From: Treponema sp. | GTDB taxonomy: Bacteria > Spirochaetota > Spirochaetia > Treponematales > Breznakiellaceae | Direction of reading: 5' to 3' | NCBI GenBank assembly: GCA_031278025.1 | Contig: JAITLF010000301.1 | Coordinates: 1 to 10,500 of the forward strand | DNA: 10,500 nt | Part shown: in pieces, positions 1-6,849 of the stretch | Layout of the letters: every line of letters starts with the position of its first letter | Position numbering within the stretch: the stretch's first letter is position 1 | Notes under the pieces: generated by a model | The model's database searches: none | What the model was told of the DNA's origin: nothing | Seen by the model: the letters and a program-made list of their open reading frames with translations, nothing else | Program-made: the position numbers and the translations under genes

Positions 1-74
1 GGGGGGGTAATGGGTATTTTAGGCCCCTGTGAGAGAAGCCGGAAAGCCCTATCCGTTTTTACCCCATCAACCAT
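1..74 (-). CDS. Probable N-terminus of an unidentified protein, runs off the left edge
   Basis: On the minus strand an ATG at 74-72 opens a frame with no stop up to the window edge, about 24 codons, beginning MVDGVKTDRAFRLLSQGP. A good Shine-Dalgarno (AAAAGGA, 89-83) lies 8 nt upstream, and a sigma70-like promoter lies further upstream at 147-120. The order promoter, ribosome site, ATG is what makes this credible, since the frame itself is too short to judge. I do not recognise the family. The last visible codons fall in a G-run (1-7) that resembles the edge of the GC-rich repeats in this window, so the frame could also be chance. If real, the gene is transcribed divergently from the phosphorylase, with the repeat element between them. 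Confidence 0.4.
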   Translation of the reverse strand, partial: MVDGVKTDRAFRLLSQGPKIPITP

Positions 75-119
75 CGCCACATTCCTTTTTCGTCCGAAAC
101 TATCCGGCGCTTGCTTAGA

Positions 120-147
120 AATATATCGCATTTCAGGAAAAAAGCAA
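120..147 (-). promoter_or_regulatory. Sigma70-like promoter reading leftwards
   Basis: On the minus strand TTGCTT (147-142) and TATATT (125-120) are separated by 16 bp, a reasonable -35/-10 pair. Transcription would start near 113 and give a leader of about 40 nt before the ATG at 74. The match is by eye; no start-site data are available. Confidence 0.4.
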
Positions 148-162
148 TTACTTACGGGGGCG

Positions 163-392
163 CTGCTCCGCACCCCGCGGGGCTCTGCCCGACCCTTGCG
201 GGCTTCTTCCTGCTCCCCGCGGGGCTCTGCCCCGCACCCCGCCTGGAGGCCGGAGGCCCCCCGGACCCCCCATAAAAAGGGCAAGGGGGTAATCCCCCTT
301 GCCCTTTTGAATGGGGGGTCTGGGGGGCCTCTGGTCCCCCAGCAGGGGTCCGGGGGCGGCGCCCCCGGCGGGGTTCGGGGCGGAGCCCCGCC
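163..392. repeat. Long GC-rich inverted-repeat element with strong central hairpin
   Basis: The block is built symmetrically. The centre is a perfect 15-bp stem, AAAAGGGCAAGGGGG (275-289) against its complement at 294-308, with a TAAT loop. After a small bulge the stem continues, 253-273 pairing with 311-331 at 20 of 21 positions plus one G-T wobble. Further out, 221-243 and 367-389 are inverted copies differing at 2 of 23 positions. Small hairpins sit inside the arms (CCGGGGGC/GCCCCCGG at 350-368; CGGGGC/GCCCCG at 376-390). The left arm also holds a partial direct repeat (about 163-190 against 210-232). A related half-copy follows rluD. Open frames here on both strands are Pro/Gly/Arg-rich repeat artefacts. 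The class looks like a dispersed non-coding repeat. It could terminate or insulate transcription between the divergent genes, but no U-tract follows the hairpin. Confidence 0.85.
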
Positions 393-467
393 TGGTCCGG
401 GGCGGGTGGTTCAGGAAAAAACGCGGGGGTTTGCAGGATCGGGAGAATGGGGGTAACATAATATCCT

Positions 468-2207
468 ATGGAAAGCACGATTAAATCTTTGCTGGGTTTT
501 ATGTATGGAGAAACCGCAGCGGAGGGTATCTATGCGGCTCTCAGGGGCCTTTTTGAAACGGCGTTTCCCGGACGGTTTGCCCGGTTTGAGGGGAAGGAAG
601 GGCGCTCCGGAACCGCGGAGGCCCTTACTCACCAGGATGCCCTGCTTATCGCTTACGGCGATATGCTCAAGTCCCCCAAAGACGGAGGGCCGGCAAACGA
701 AACCGGCCTTTCCCGGCTGGAAGGATTCCTGCGCCGGTGGAACCGGGGGGCCTTCACCTACCTTCACCTCCTGCCGTTCCACCCCTATTCCTCGGATGAC
801 GGGTTTTCGGTGATCGATTACCGGCAGGTGGATTCCCGGTTTGGCTCCTGGGAAGATATAGAAAACCTGGGGGGCCGCTTCCGCCTGGTTTTTGATTTCG
901 TGCTTAACCACGGCAGCGTCGGCAGTTCCTGGTTTACGGGGTTCCTGAACGGCGAAAGCGCCTATGAGGGATGGTATATCACCAGGGACAAGGACTACGA
1001 TTCCTCCTCGGTGGTCCGTCCCCGGACCCATCCCCTCCTGACTCCCTTTACCCGGAAAGACGGCTCGACGGTCCATGTCTGGACTACCTTCAGTGAAGAC
1101 CAGGCGGATTATGATTTCTCCAATCCCCGCGTCTTTTTGGAATTCATGAAGATTTTTCTGGAGTATGCCCAAAGAGGGGGGCGCATTGTCCGCCTGGATG
1201 CCATTGCCTACCTTTGGAAAGAAGACGGAACTCCCTGCCTCCACCATCCCAAAACCCACGGCATGGTAAAGCTCTTCCGGGCGGTCATAGACGCCCTGGG
1301 GCTGGACATGCTCATCCTCACGGAAACCAACGTGCCTCACCAGGAGAATATCTCCTATTTCGGGCAGGGAGACGAGGCCCGCCTGGTCTACAATTTCGCC
1401 CTGCCCCCGCTGGTACTTCACGCCATGATTTCCGGCGACGCCGCCCCCCTCAGATCCTGGGCGAAGACCCTGCCGGGGCCGGAGACAGGACAGCGGTTTC
1501 TCAACTTTCTGGCAAGTCACGACGGGGTAGGGCTGACCCCGGTCCGGAGCGGCCTGGTGGACGAGGTCGCCTTTGCCGCAACCATAGAGGAAGCCAAACG
1601 CCGGGGCGCCCTGGTTTCCTACAAGTCTACCCCTCAAGGGCCCGTCCCCTACGAACTCAACTGTTCCTATGCCGAAGTCGTCGCGCCGCCGTCCCTGGGT
1701 TCCCTCCGTGTCCGGGCTTTTCTCGCTTCCCAGGGGGTACTGCTCTCCCTGGCGGGACTGCCGGCGGTGTATTTTCATAGCTGGATAGGTTCTGGCGCCT
1801 GGAAGGAAGGGCCTGAGCTTTTGGGCTACAACCGGGCGATTAACCGGGAAAAACCTCCCCTGGACCAGGTGGAAGGGGAGCTTGATACCCCCGGTTCCTT
1901 TAGGGCCGGTGTTTACGAGGGGTTCAGCCGGTTCCTGGCCTTCCGGCAGGCGGAAGCGGCCTTTGATCCCGCTAGTCCCCAACGGACGCTGGAAGCGGAA
2001 GGCCCGGTCTTTGCGCTTCTGCGGGGACCTGACCGCCAGGGCCGCCACGCCCTTTGCGCGGAGAATTTGGGGCCCGCTCAGGCGGTACTCCGGGTCCCCG
2101 CGGAATACGGTATGGGCGCGGCGGATATAACCCTCTCTCCCTGGGAGACCCGCTGGATAGCCTGGGGAACGGGGGAGCGGCGGGATATTTCTACCGCGGC
2201 CCTTTAG
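468..2207 (+). CDS. ycjM: GH13_18 glycoside phosphorylase, YcjM-like (probable glucosylglycerate phosphorylase)
   Basis: This 579-residue enzyme belongs to the sucrose-phosphorylase subfamily of GH13, retaining enzymes that use inorganic phosphate to split an alpha-glucoside into glucose 1-phosphate plus the acceptor. From memory it aligns end to end with E. coli YcjM (about 559 aa, glucosylglycerate phosphorylase): LLPFHPYSSDDGFSVIDYRQV (101-121), FDFVLNH (142-148), VRLDAIAYLWKE (241-252), ILTETNVPHQENISYFG (283-299), FLASHDGVGL (347-356) and LGYNRAINRE (452-461). The expected catalytic residues are D244 (nucleophile), E286 (acid/base) and D352 (transition-state stabiliser). There is no signal peptide, so it is cytoplasmic. 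The start is supported because MESTIKSLLGFMYGE lines up with the YcjM N-terminus, although the ribosome site (GGGGG near 449-453) is weak. The acceptor cannot be proved from sequence: sucrose, glucosylglycerol and glucosylglycerate are all possible in this subfamily. No sugar transporter or kinase gene is nearby. Confidence 0.9.
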   Translation: MESTIKSLLGFMYGETAAEGIYAALRGLFETAFPGRFARFEGKEGRSGTAEALTHQDALLIAYGDMLKSPKDGGPANETGLSRLEGFLRRWNRGAFTYLHLLPFHPYSSDDGFSVIDYRQVDSRFGSWEDIENLGGRFRLVFDFVLNHGSVGSSWFTGFLNGESAYEGWYITRDKDYDSSSVVRPRTHPLLTPFTRKDGSTVHVWTTFSEDQADYDFSNPRVFLEFMKIFLEYAQRGGRIVRLDAIAYLWKEDGTPCLHHPKTHGMVKLFRAVIDALGLDMLILTETNVPHQENISYFGQGDEARLVYNFALPPLVLHAMISGDAAPLRSWAKTLPGPETGQRFLNFLASHDGVGLTPVRSGLVDEVAFAATIEEAKRRGALVSYKSTPQGPVPYELNCSYAEVVAPPSLGSLRVRAFLASQGVLLSLAGLPAVYFHSWIGSGAWKEGPELLGYNRAINREKPPLDQVEGELDTPGSFRAGVYEGFSRFLAFRQAEAAFDPASPQRTLEAEGPVFALLRGPDRQGRHALCAENLGPAQAVLRVPAEYGMGAADITLSPWETRWIAWGTGERRDISTAAL

Positions 2208-2236
2208 ATGCCGGTTAACCTTTAGATGCCGGTTAA
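2201..2236. repeat. Perfect 18-bp tandem duplication across two convergent stop codons
   Basis: CCTTTAGATGCCGGTTAA occurs twice in a row (2201-2218 and 2219-2236). The first copy holds the TAG stop of the phosphorylase. The second holds the TAA stop (minus strand) and last codons (LTGI) of the CPBP protease. A palindrome GGTTAACC lies at the junction (2213-2220). No stem-plus-U-tract terminator is visible between the two convergent genes. Confidence 0.9.
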
Positions 2237-2878
2237 ATAGATGAAGGCGTTATAGAGTCCGTGCGCCCAAGCAATGCCGTGGAGCGCGCGGTACTTCTTA
2301 TAAACCAGGGCAAGGAGGATGCCCGCCAGGAAAGCGTTCAGCGCTCCCCAGAAACCTTCGTAGATGTGGCAGAGGGAAAAGAGGAGTACCGAAAGGCCGA
2401 TGATGGGGGCATCACTGAGGCCGGCCTGTTTGAATCTGAGGGAAAGGTAATACCGGAAATAGAACTCTTCCAGATAGCCGGTACTCAGGCAAGAGAAAAA
2501 CATGATGATAACGGCCAGGGGGCCTTTGGGAGCCTCTATCGTTACGGCGGCGGCCCCGGCGGAAATAGTGGAAGAAACCAGGGAGATGAAGAGGCCTACC
2601 CCTAATAGTCCCGGAAGGGCGAGGGCGAGGGACAGGAAGTCCCGGGAACGGAGCTGGACGGGCAGGCGGGCTTTTCCGCCCCGCAAGACCAGAAGGTAGC
2701 CTATAAGCATGAGGGCCGGGACCGTAAATCCCAGGCTACGGCTTAGTTCGTGGGGGATGATAAACCGTATGGGTTCCGCCGTTTCCGCACCGGCGATTCC
2801 GGGGGGAAAACCGCCTGATGCCAAACCGGGGAGAAACAGTACGGCATATACAATGAAAGGTTCGGCCCAGGGATTCGT
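2222..2878 (-). CDS. CPBP-family (CAAX/ABI) intramembrane metalloprotease, apparent ACG start
   Basis: A polytopic membrane protein carrying the three motifs of the CPBP (Abi/Rce1-like) protease family: EEFYFR (E137, E138, R142), FSLCH (F167, H171) and HGLYN (H206, N210). Family members use these glutamates and histidines as a metal-dependent active site in the membrane; bacterial substrates are mostly unknown. Hydrophobic segments cover roughly residues 8-20, 50-66, 82-104, 119-132, 157-172 and 178-193. The longest open frame reaches a TTG at 3031, but that gives a 51-residue Lys-rich hydrophilic extension, lacks a ribosome site and overlaps the divergent gene. A good ribosome site (AAAGGAG, 2893-2887) lies 8 nt before an in-frame ACG at 2878-2876, and a promoter lies just upstream at 2959-2931. 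No ATG, GTG or TTG is in frame there. I therefore take ACG (one change from ATG) as the start, giving 218 aa. Family assignment is firm; the start is an inference. Confidence 0.85.
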   Translation of the reverse strand, partial: TNPWAEPFIVYAVLFLPGLASGGFPPGIAGAETAEPIRFIIPHELSRSLGFTVPALMLIGYLLVLRGGKARLPVQLRSRDFLSLALALPGLLGVGLFISLVSSTISAGAAAVTIEAPKGPLAVIIMFFSCLSTGYLEEFYFRYYLSLRFKQAGLSDAPIIGLSVLLFSLCHIYEGFWGALNAFLAGILLALVYKKYRALHGIAWAHGLYNAFIYLTGI

Positions 2879-2919
2879 AACCCGCTCTCCTTTGGGACTG
2901 GATAGTTCCGCGCTAACTT

Positions 2920-2947
2920 TGGTATAGTGAATTATACTATAGAAAGG
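2920..2947 (+). promoter_or_regulatory. Candidate extended -10 promoter and ribosome site of the PilZ-rluD operon
   Basis: TG-G-TATAGT (2920-2928) fits an extended -10 element, and no good -35 is visible at normal spacing. A second -10-like hexamer, TATACT (2933-2938), lies nearby. Transcription from the first would start near 2935, with the AGAAAGG ribosome site (2941-2947) 7 nt before the GTG start at 2955. This would be the only clear promoter for the downstream seven-gene run. Confidence 0.4.
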
Positions 2948-2959
2948 TGAAAGGGTGAA
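2931..2959 (-). promoter_or_regulatory. Sigma70 promoter of the CPBP protease gene
   Basis: On the minus strand a consensus TATAAT (2936-2931) is preceded, 17 bp upstream, by TTCACC (2959-2954). Transcription would begin near 2924, downstream of the TTG at 3031 and of the ATG at 3016, so neither could be translated from this message. This supports the short form of the protease. The promoter overlaps the one reading the other way, so the two could interfere with each other. Confidence 0.5.
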
Positions 2960-4091
2960 TGTTTTTTTAGTTTTGCTGATAATTGTTGGAGTTTTCGCCG
3001 TTTTCTTTTTTGTCATGTCCCTTTTTGACAAGAAAGCAGGAAGAAATAAAAAAAATAGTGGGTTGCAATTCTATGCCAAGGGCAAGGATTTAGGGTTTAG
3101 CTTTAAGGAGATAGAACTCCTGCGCCGGTTGGCGGTAAAATCCAATATAGAGGATCCTACGGCTCTATTCTGGTCGCAAAATCAGATGGACGCTTGTATA
3201 CGTTCCCTGATCCAAAGCGCCCGTCTTGCCGGGACCGAGCAGAATCAGGATATCCAGGGATTCCTTTCCAAATTGTACGACTATCGTAAAAAACTTGAAT
3301 TTGAAAAACCACGGCTAAAAAGCGGGTTGAACAGTACGCGGCAGATTGGGGAGTCCCAGAATCTGCGTATTCTGGTCGCCGGTACCGGCGTGTTCCAATC
3401 TCTGCTGATCAAAAATGCCAGCCAGTACATAACTATAGCCAGACCGGTGAGCAAGAAAACGCTCCAAAGTTTTTCCTGGTCCGGTCAGCGCCTGTCGGTT
3501 TATTTTTGGCGGGATGATGACGCGGGCTACGTGTTTGATACGGATGTGAAAGACGAGGTCTATTTCAAGGGCCGTCCGGCTCTCCAAATCGCCCATTCTG
3601 ATAACCTGTTAAGGACACAAAAACGAAAATCCATCAGGATGAAGACAGCTAACGCGGCGTTTCTCTATCTTCTGGATCGGGAGGTTTCGGATACCGCCGA
3701 AGTTGTGCCGGGGTTCAAATGCATTCTCAACGATATTTCCGACACCGGGTGTTCCCTAGCCATAGGGGGAAAAGCTTCTGTGGGCTTACGGGTGAAAGTT
3801 CAGTTTGTTTTGGATACGGCGCCTTTGGTCCTGTGTGGAACCGTACGGTCCGTAGATTATAACGCGGACGCAAACCGTTCGGTTCTGCATATTGAAGCCG
3901 ATCCTCTTCCTACGGATACCCGGAACGCGATACTGGGGGAAATATTCGGAATGCGGGAAGATGATGAAGAGCTTCCTTTCAGAATCACGGAAGAAAACCC
4001 GCCGGACGATGAAGACGGCAACGAGTTCATTGATCAGGATTCTTTTACCGATGTTGAACTTCATGATGTCCCAGACGATAATGGTATATGA
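2955..4091 (+). CDS. Membrane-anchored PilZ-domain (c-di-GMP receptor) protein
   Basis: A 378-residue protein starting at GTG, 7 nt after AGAAAGG. Residues 2-23 form one transmembrane helix followed by a basic stretch (KKAGRNKK), so the rest should face the cytoplasm. Residues about 35-215 are an N-terminal region seen in spirochaetal PilZ proteins; I cannot name it with certainty. The C-terminal PilZ domain (about 218-330) has both c-di-GMP-binding signatures: RKSIR (R224 and R228, the RxxxR motif) and DISDTG (260-265, the [D/N]xSxxG motif). A strongly acidic tail (334-378) follows. PilZ proteins change partner contacts on binding c-di-GMP; in spirochaetes they are linked to motility and surface traits, but no partner is shown here. 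It is probably the first gene of the operon. By eye it is less GC-rich than the genes after it. Confidence 0.88.
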   Translation: MNVFLVLLIIVGVFAVFFFVMSLFDKKAGRNKKNSGLQFYAKGKDLGFSFKEIELLRRLAVKSNIEDPTALFWSQNQMDACIRSLIQSARLAGTEQNQDIQGFLSKLYDYRKKLEFEKPRLKSGLNSTRQIGESQNLRILVAGTGVFQSLLIKNASQYITIARPVSKKTLQSFSWSGQRLSVYFWRDDDAGYVFDTDVKDEVYFKGRPALQIAHSDNLLRTQKRKSIRMKTANAAFLYLLDREVSDTAEVVPGFKCILNDISDTGCSLAIGGKASVGLRVKVQFVLDTAPLVLCGTVRSVDYNADANRSVLHIEADPLPTDTRNAILGEIFGMREDDEELPFRITEENPPDDEDGNEFIDQDSFTDVELHDVPDDNGI

Positions 4092-4114
4092 TGATTAAAC
4101 GCGGGGAGGGAGGT

Positions 4115-5347
4115 ATGAGCGGGATGATAACCCGGAACCAGGAGGCTACGGTTCCGCGGATTCCGGGGTTCTCTGTTGTGCTGTGCTTCTTCGGATTCCT
4201 CTTGATTCAAACCCTGGTTGTCGCCCAGGAACCGATACTTGCTTCCTATAAGCGGAATTTTCTCCGGGCCGGTCTTGCCGATAAAGACCGCATCCTGCGG
4301 GATGCCGCTACCGATGAAAAAGCGCCGGAATTCATCGGGGAACTTTACGAATTCGCCCTGAATTTCATCCTGCAAAACATGGATATCCTACAAAAAGATA
4401 CTGATTTCACCGCCCTTACCCTCACGGTTATCCGGGGACTGGGCGCGTCCGGACGCCGGGAGGCGATGGACAATTTGGGGCAGGCTTTTTTCCGGTTCCA
4501 GGATACGCTTATCCGGGTGGAGGCCGTCAATGCCCTGGCTGTCCTGGGGAAGGGGAACGCCAGGGTCGTAGAAAACCTGAACCAGTACCTGGCGGATCAA
4601 AACAGCCATTTTCTGTCCGGCGTTCCCTCCGAATACCCCGTCCTGTCCGCCTGTATAACGGCCCTCGGCATTATAGGAGACGACTCTTCTTATCCGGCCC
4701 TCTTTTCAACGGTGATCGCCGGCTATCCTGAAGCCGTAACCCGTGAAGCCGCGTCCGCCCTGCAAGCGGTTCCGGGTAATTTGCGTCAGTACCTCATCGG
4801 CATAATACGCCGGAACCCGCCGGTGGAAAAGCTCGCGGCCTTTAACCTGCTATCCAATACCCGGAAGCTGACCGACCCGGAGCGGGCCGATGCGGCGGTC
4901 GTTGCCCTGGAAATCGGTCTGGATTTATTTGCCGATAATAAGGAAGAGGCGGCGGCGGCCAACATGCGGTACGCCGCTATCCGGACCCTGGGGGATTTAC
5001 GCTGGACCAGGGCAACAAGCCTGGTGATTAAGCATTTTTACCGGGTTCAGCAGGATTACAGCAACGGAACGGCTTCCCGCGAACAGGTTGTGGAAGCCAT
5101 TGCCTGCCTGGGCGACATGGGCAGTTCCGAAGCCGCTCAGGTTTTGGCCCTTCATCTAGGTTTCCTGAATTCCCGCATGGAGCGAAGTGGAGAATGCGAT
5201 GATGCCGTTACCCTGAGTGTGATACAGGCCCTGGGAGTGATAGGCGATAAAATAGCGTTCGATTATTTGTTGTATATCAGTTACCTGCCCTACCCTGAAG
5301 GGATTAAAGACGCCGCGAAGGACGCGTTAAACCGGCTTAAATGGTAA
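4115..5347 (+). CDS. Exported HEAT-repeat protein
   Basis: A 410-residue protein (from this start) with an N-terminal signal sequence: hydrophobic residues 19-36 ending VVA before QEP, a normal signal peptidase I site and not a lipobox. The body is alpha-helical with HEAT-like repeats, for example at 105-125, 136-159, 179-200, 286-308, 327-348 and 368-388, each with the A/I-L-G-x-x-G pattern at the helix turn. HEAT solenoids are protein-binding scaffolds, so a periplasmic scaffold role is likely; no catalytic motif is visible. The longest frame starts at 4088, overlapping the PilZ stop as ATGA, but no ribosome site precedes it. GGGGAGG (4103-4109) sits 5 nt before the ATG at 4115, and the ATG at 4124 is also possible. 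The stop overlaps the start of comEC by 7 nt, suggesting coupled translation. Confidence 0.82.
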   Translation: MSGMITRNQEATVPRIPGFSVVLCFFGFLLIQTLVVAQEPILASYKRNFLRAGLADKDRILRDAATDEKAPEFIGELYEFALNFILQNMDILQKDTDFTALTLTVIRGLGASGRREAMDNLGQAFFRFQDTLIRVEAVNALAVLGKGNARVVENLNQYLADQNSHFLSGVPSEYPVLSACITALGIIGDDSSYPALFSTVIAGYPEAVTREAASALQAVPGNLRQYLIGIIRRNPPVEKLAAFNLLSNTRKLTDPERADAAVVALEIGLDLFADNKEEAAAANMRYAAIRTLGDLRWTRATSLVIKHFYRVQQDYSNGTASREQVVEAIACLGDMGSSEAAQVLALHLGFLNSRMERSGECDDAVTLSVIQALGVIGDKIAFDYLLYISYLPYPEGIKDAAKDALNRLKW

Positions 5348-6849
5348 AAATACCCCGATTATGCCCCGCTGTATGTTCCGCTTTGGGCGCCGCGCTGTGT
5401 TATTACCTCCTGGCCGGAAGTGTCGGGATGAGTTTCGCCCTCTGGTTTGGCCTCCTGCTTACGGCCTTGATTTCGCTGATCCGGGTTTTAGGAACCTTCC
5501 CGATTCTGCCTGTTGGCGGCTTGGAGAATACCCGCCTGTTCCGGAAAATAACCCTGTCTTTGCTTGCCCTGGCGGTAGGTGTTGCCCTGGGCTTTGCCGC
5601 CCGTCTTGGAGTGCCTGGTCCAGCCCGTCTCGGTCTTCGGGAAGGGAAGATCGCCGGCCTTGCCGGGACCCTCATGGGCGATCCCCGGGGGCTTTCCGGC
5701 GGCCAAGGCATGGCCTTTCTTAATCTGGAAACCACCGCCGGTAAGGACGGCCTCCGGGCTTCCGCCCGCGGGACGGTCCTGGTCTTCTTCCCCGAAGAGA
5801 CGGTTCCCCGGCTGCGGACCTTTGGACGCCTGAGCCGGGTCTACCTTGAAGGGGCCTTTCTGCCCCCTGTTGCGGGGAGGGTCGGTCTCGTCTTCCAGGC
5901 GAAGGGGACCCATATCCTGGAAGCCGCTCCGGTGGTGGAGCGGTTCCGTACCGGGGCTAGGCTGGCCATTGCCGAGAAGTTCAGTCCCCACACCTGGGGC
6001 GGCCTGGCCCTGGCCCTGCTTCTTGGCGTTCGGGACTCCCTAGAAACGGAACTTTCGGCCTCGTACCGGGATGCCGGATGTGCGCATGTGCTTGCTTTGT
6101 CGGGAATGCACCTGGCCATTGTTTCCGCGGTTATTGCCTTCCTTCTGAAAAAGCTCCTGGGGATTAAGGCGGCGGCGGTCCTGGGAGGGCTCTTCATCCT
6201 TCTTTACGCCGGCCTTGTGGGAGCCTTGCCTTCCCTGGAACGGGCTGTCCTCATGTACCTTCTGGGGACGCTGGCTGTCCTGGGGGCTTTTCCCCGCCGG
6301 CCCGCCGTCCTCCTGGCCCTGGCCTTCGTGATTCAGATCTGCCTTAGACCCGCTTCCGGGGACAGCCTTTCGTTTATTCTTTCCTATCTTGCCCTGGCGG
6401 GCATCCTGGCCTTGGGCGATCCCCTTCACGACCTCTTCCGGGGCATCGTGCCGGAAGTCCTGTCCCTGCCCCTGTCCGCGTCAATAGGGGCCTTTCTCGC
6501 CACTGCCGGGGTAAGCGCCGCGTCTTTCGGCGTCCTTCGACCGGTGGGGATCTTCGCGGGGCTTGTCATCACGCCGTTTACCGGGGTCTTCATGATCGCC
6601 GCCATGATGTACCTGACGGCGGCCTTCCTCCCGCTCCCCCTGCTTGCCCCGCTTCTGGGAAGGGCGCTCTCCCTCCTCTCCGCGGTCCTTTTCCGGCTCG
6701 CAGGCTGGGCCGGCCAGGTCCCCGGCCTTAGGGTCTCAAATATTCAGACGGTCCTGGCCGCGTCTTTAGCGGTTTCCATCGCCCTGGTCCTCTTCTGGAA
6801 GCACCGGTCTGAGAAAGGAAGACGCCTTGTCCCCTTTGCCGCCGATTAA
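5341..6849 (+). CDS. comEC: ComEC/Rec2-family DNA-uptake channel protein without the beta-lactamase-like domain
   Basis: A 502-residue polytopic membrane protein. It has N-terminal transmembrane segments (about 11-50 and 68-88), a soluble domain of the DUF4131/OB-like type (about 95-200), then the Competence domain (about 205-490). Recognisable ComEC elements are AGCAHVLALSGMHLAIVSA (245-263), LPSLERAVLM (296-305) and LSFILSYLALAGI (343-355). ComEC forms the inner-membrane channel that brings single-stranded DNA into the cytoplasm during natural transformation. Full-length ComEC proteins are about 750-800 aa and end in a metallo-beta-lactamase-like domain; here the frame stops right after the last helices, with a basic tail. 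The start ATG overlaps the HEAT gene stop (ATGGTAA), has no clear ribosome site, and is probably translated by coupling. The end overlaps rsmA by 23 nt. Confidence 0.9.
   Translation: MVKIPRLCPAVCSALGAALCYYLLAGSVGMSFALWFGLLLTALISLIRVLGTFPILPVGGLENTRLFRKITLSLLALAVGVALGFAARLGVPGPARLGLREGKIAGLAGTLMGDPRGLSGGQGMAFLNLETTAGKDGLRASARGTVLVFFPEETVPRLRTFGRLSRVYLEGAFLPPVAGRVGLVFQAKGTHILEAAPVVERFRTGARLAIAEKFSPHTWGGLALALLLGVRDSLETELSASYRDAGCAHVLALSGMHLAIVSAVIAFLLKKLLGIKAAAVLGGLFILLYAGLVGALPSLERAVLMYLLGTLAVLGAFPRRPAVLLALAFVIQICLRPASGDSLSFILSYLALAGILALGDPLHDLFRGIVPEVLSLPLSASIGAFLATAGVSAASFGVLRPVGIFAGLVITPFTGVFMIAAMMYLTAAFLPLPLLAPLLGRALSLLSAVLFRLAGWAGQVPGLRVSNIQTVLAASLAVSIALVLFWKHRSEKGRRLVPFAAD

Noticed and set aside
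80..82. Seven-codon Trp-containing leader peptide (MWRWLMG) on the minus strand
   Set aside because: Its ATG is only a few bases from the ribosome site that fits the ATG at 74 better, and no attenuator-like stem pair is visible in the sequence available.
313..356. G-quadruplex from runs of G in the repeat's right arm
   Set aside because: The same bases pair strongly with C-runs of the opposite arm, and the third loop would be long; hairpin formation is the simpler reading.
431..462. Promoter for the phosphorylase (TTGCAG and CATAAT)
   Set aside because: The spacing is 20 bp and the start would fall at or beyond the ATG at 468, so the pair is not convincing.
10..478. Open frames of 100-150 codons on both strands over the GC-rich block
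   Set aside because: They are Pro/Gly/Arg-rich translations of the inverted repeat and lack ribosome sites; frames on both strands being open is a composition effect.
411..2048. 545-codon open frame on the minus strand opposite the phosphorylase
   Set aside because: It lies wholly antisense to a gene with complete GH13 motifs, reads as low-complexity Gly/Pro/Arg sequence and has no recognisable domain; GC-rich third positions explain the lack of stops.
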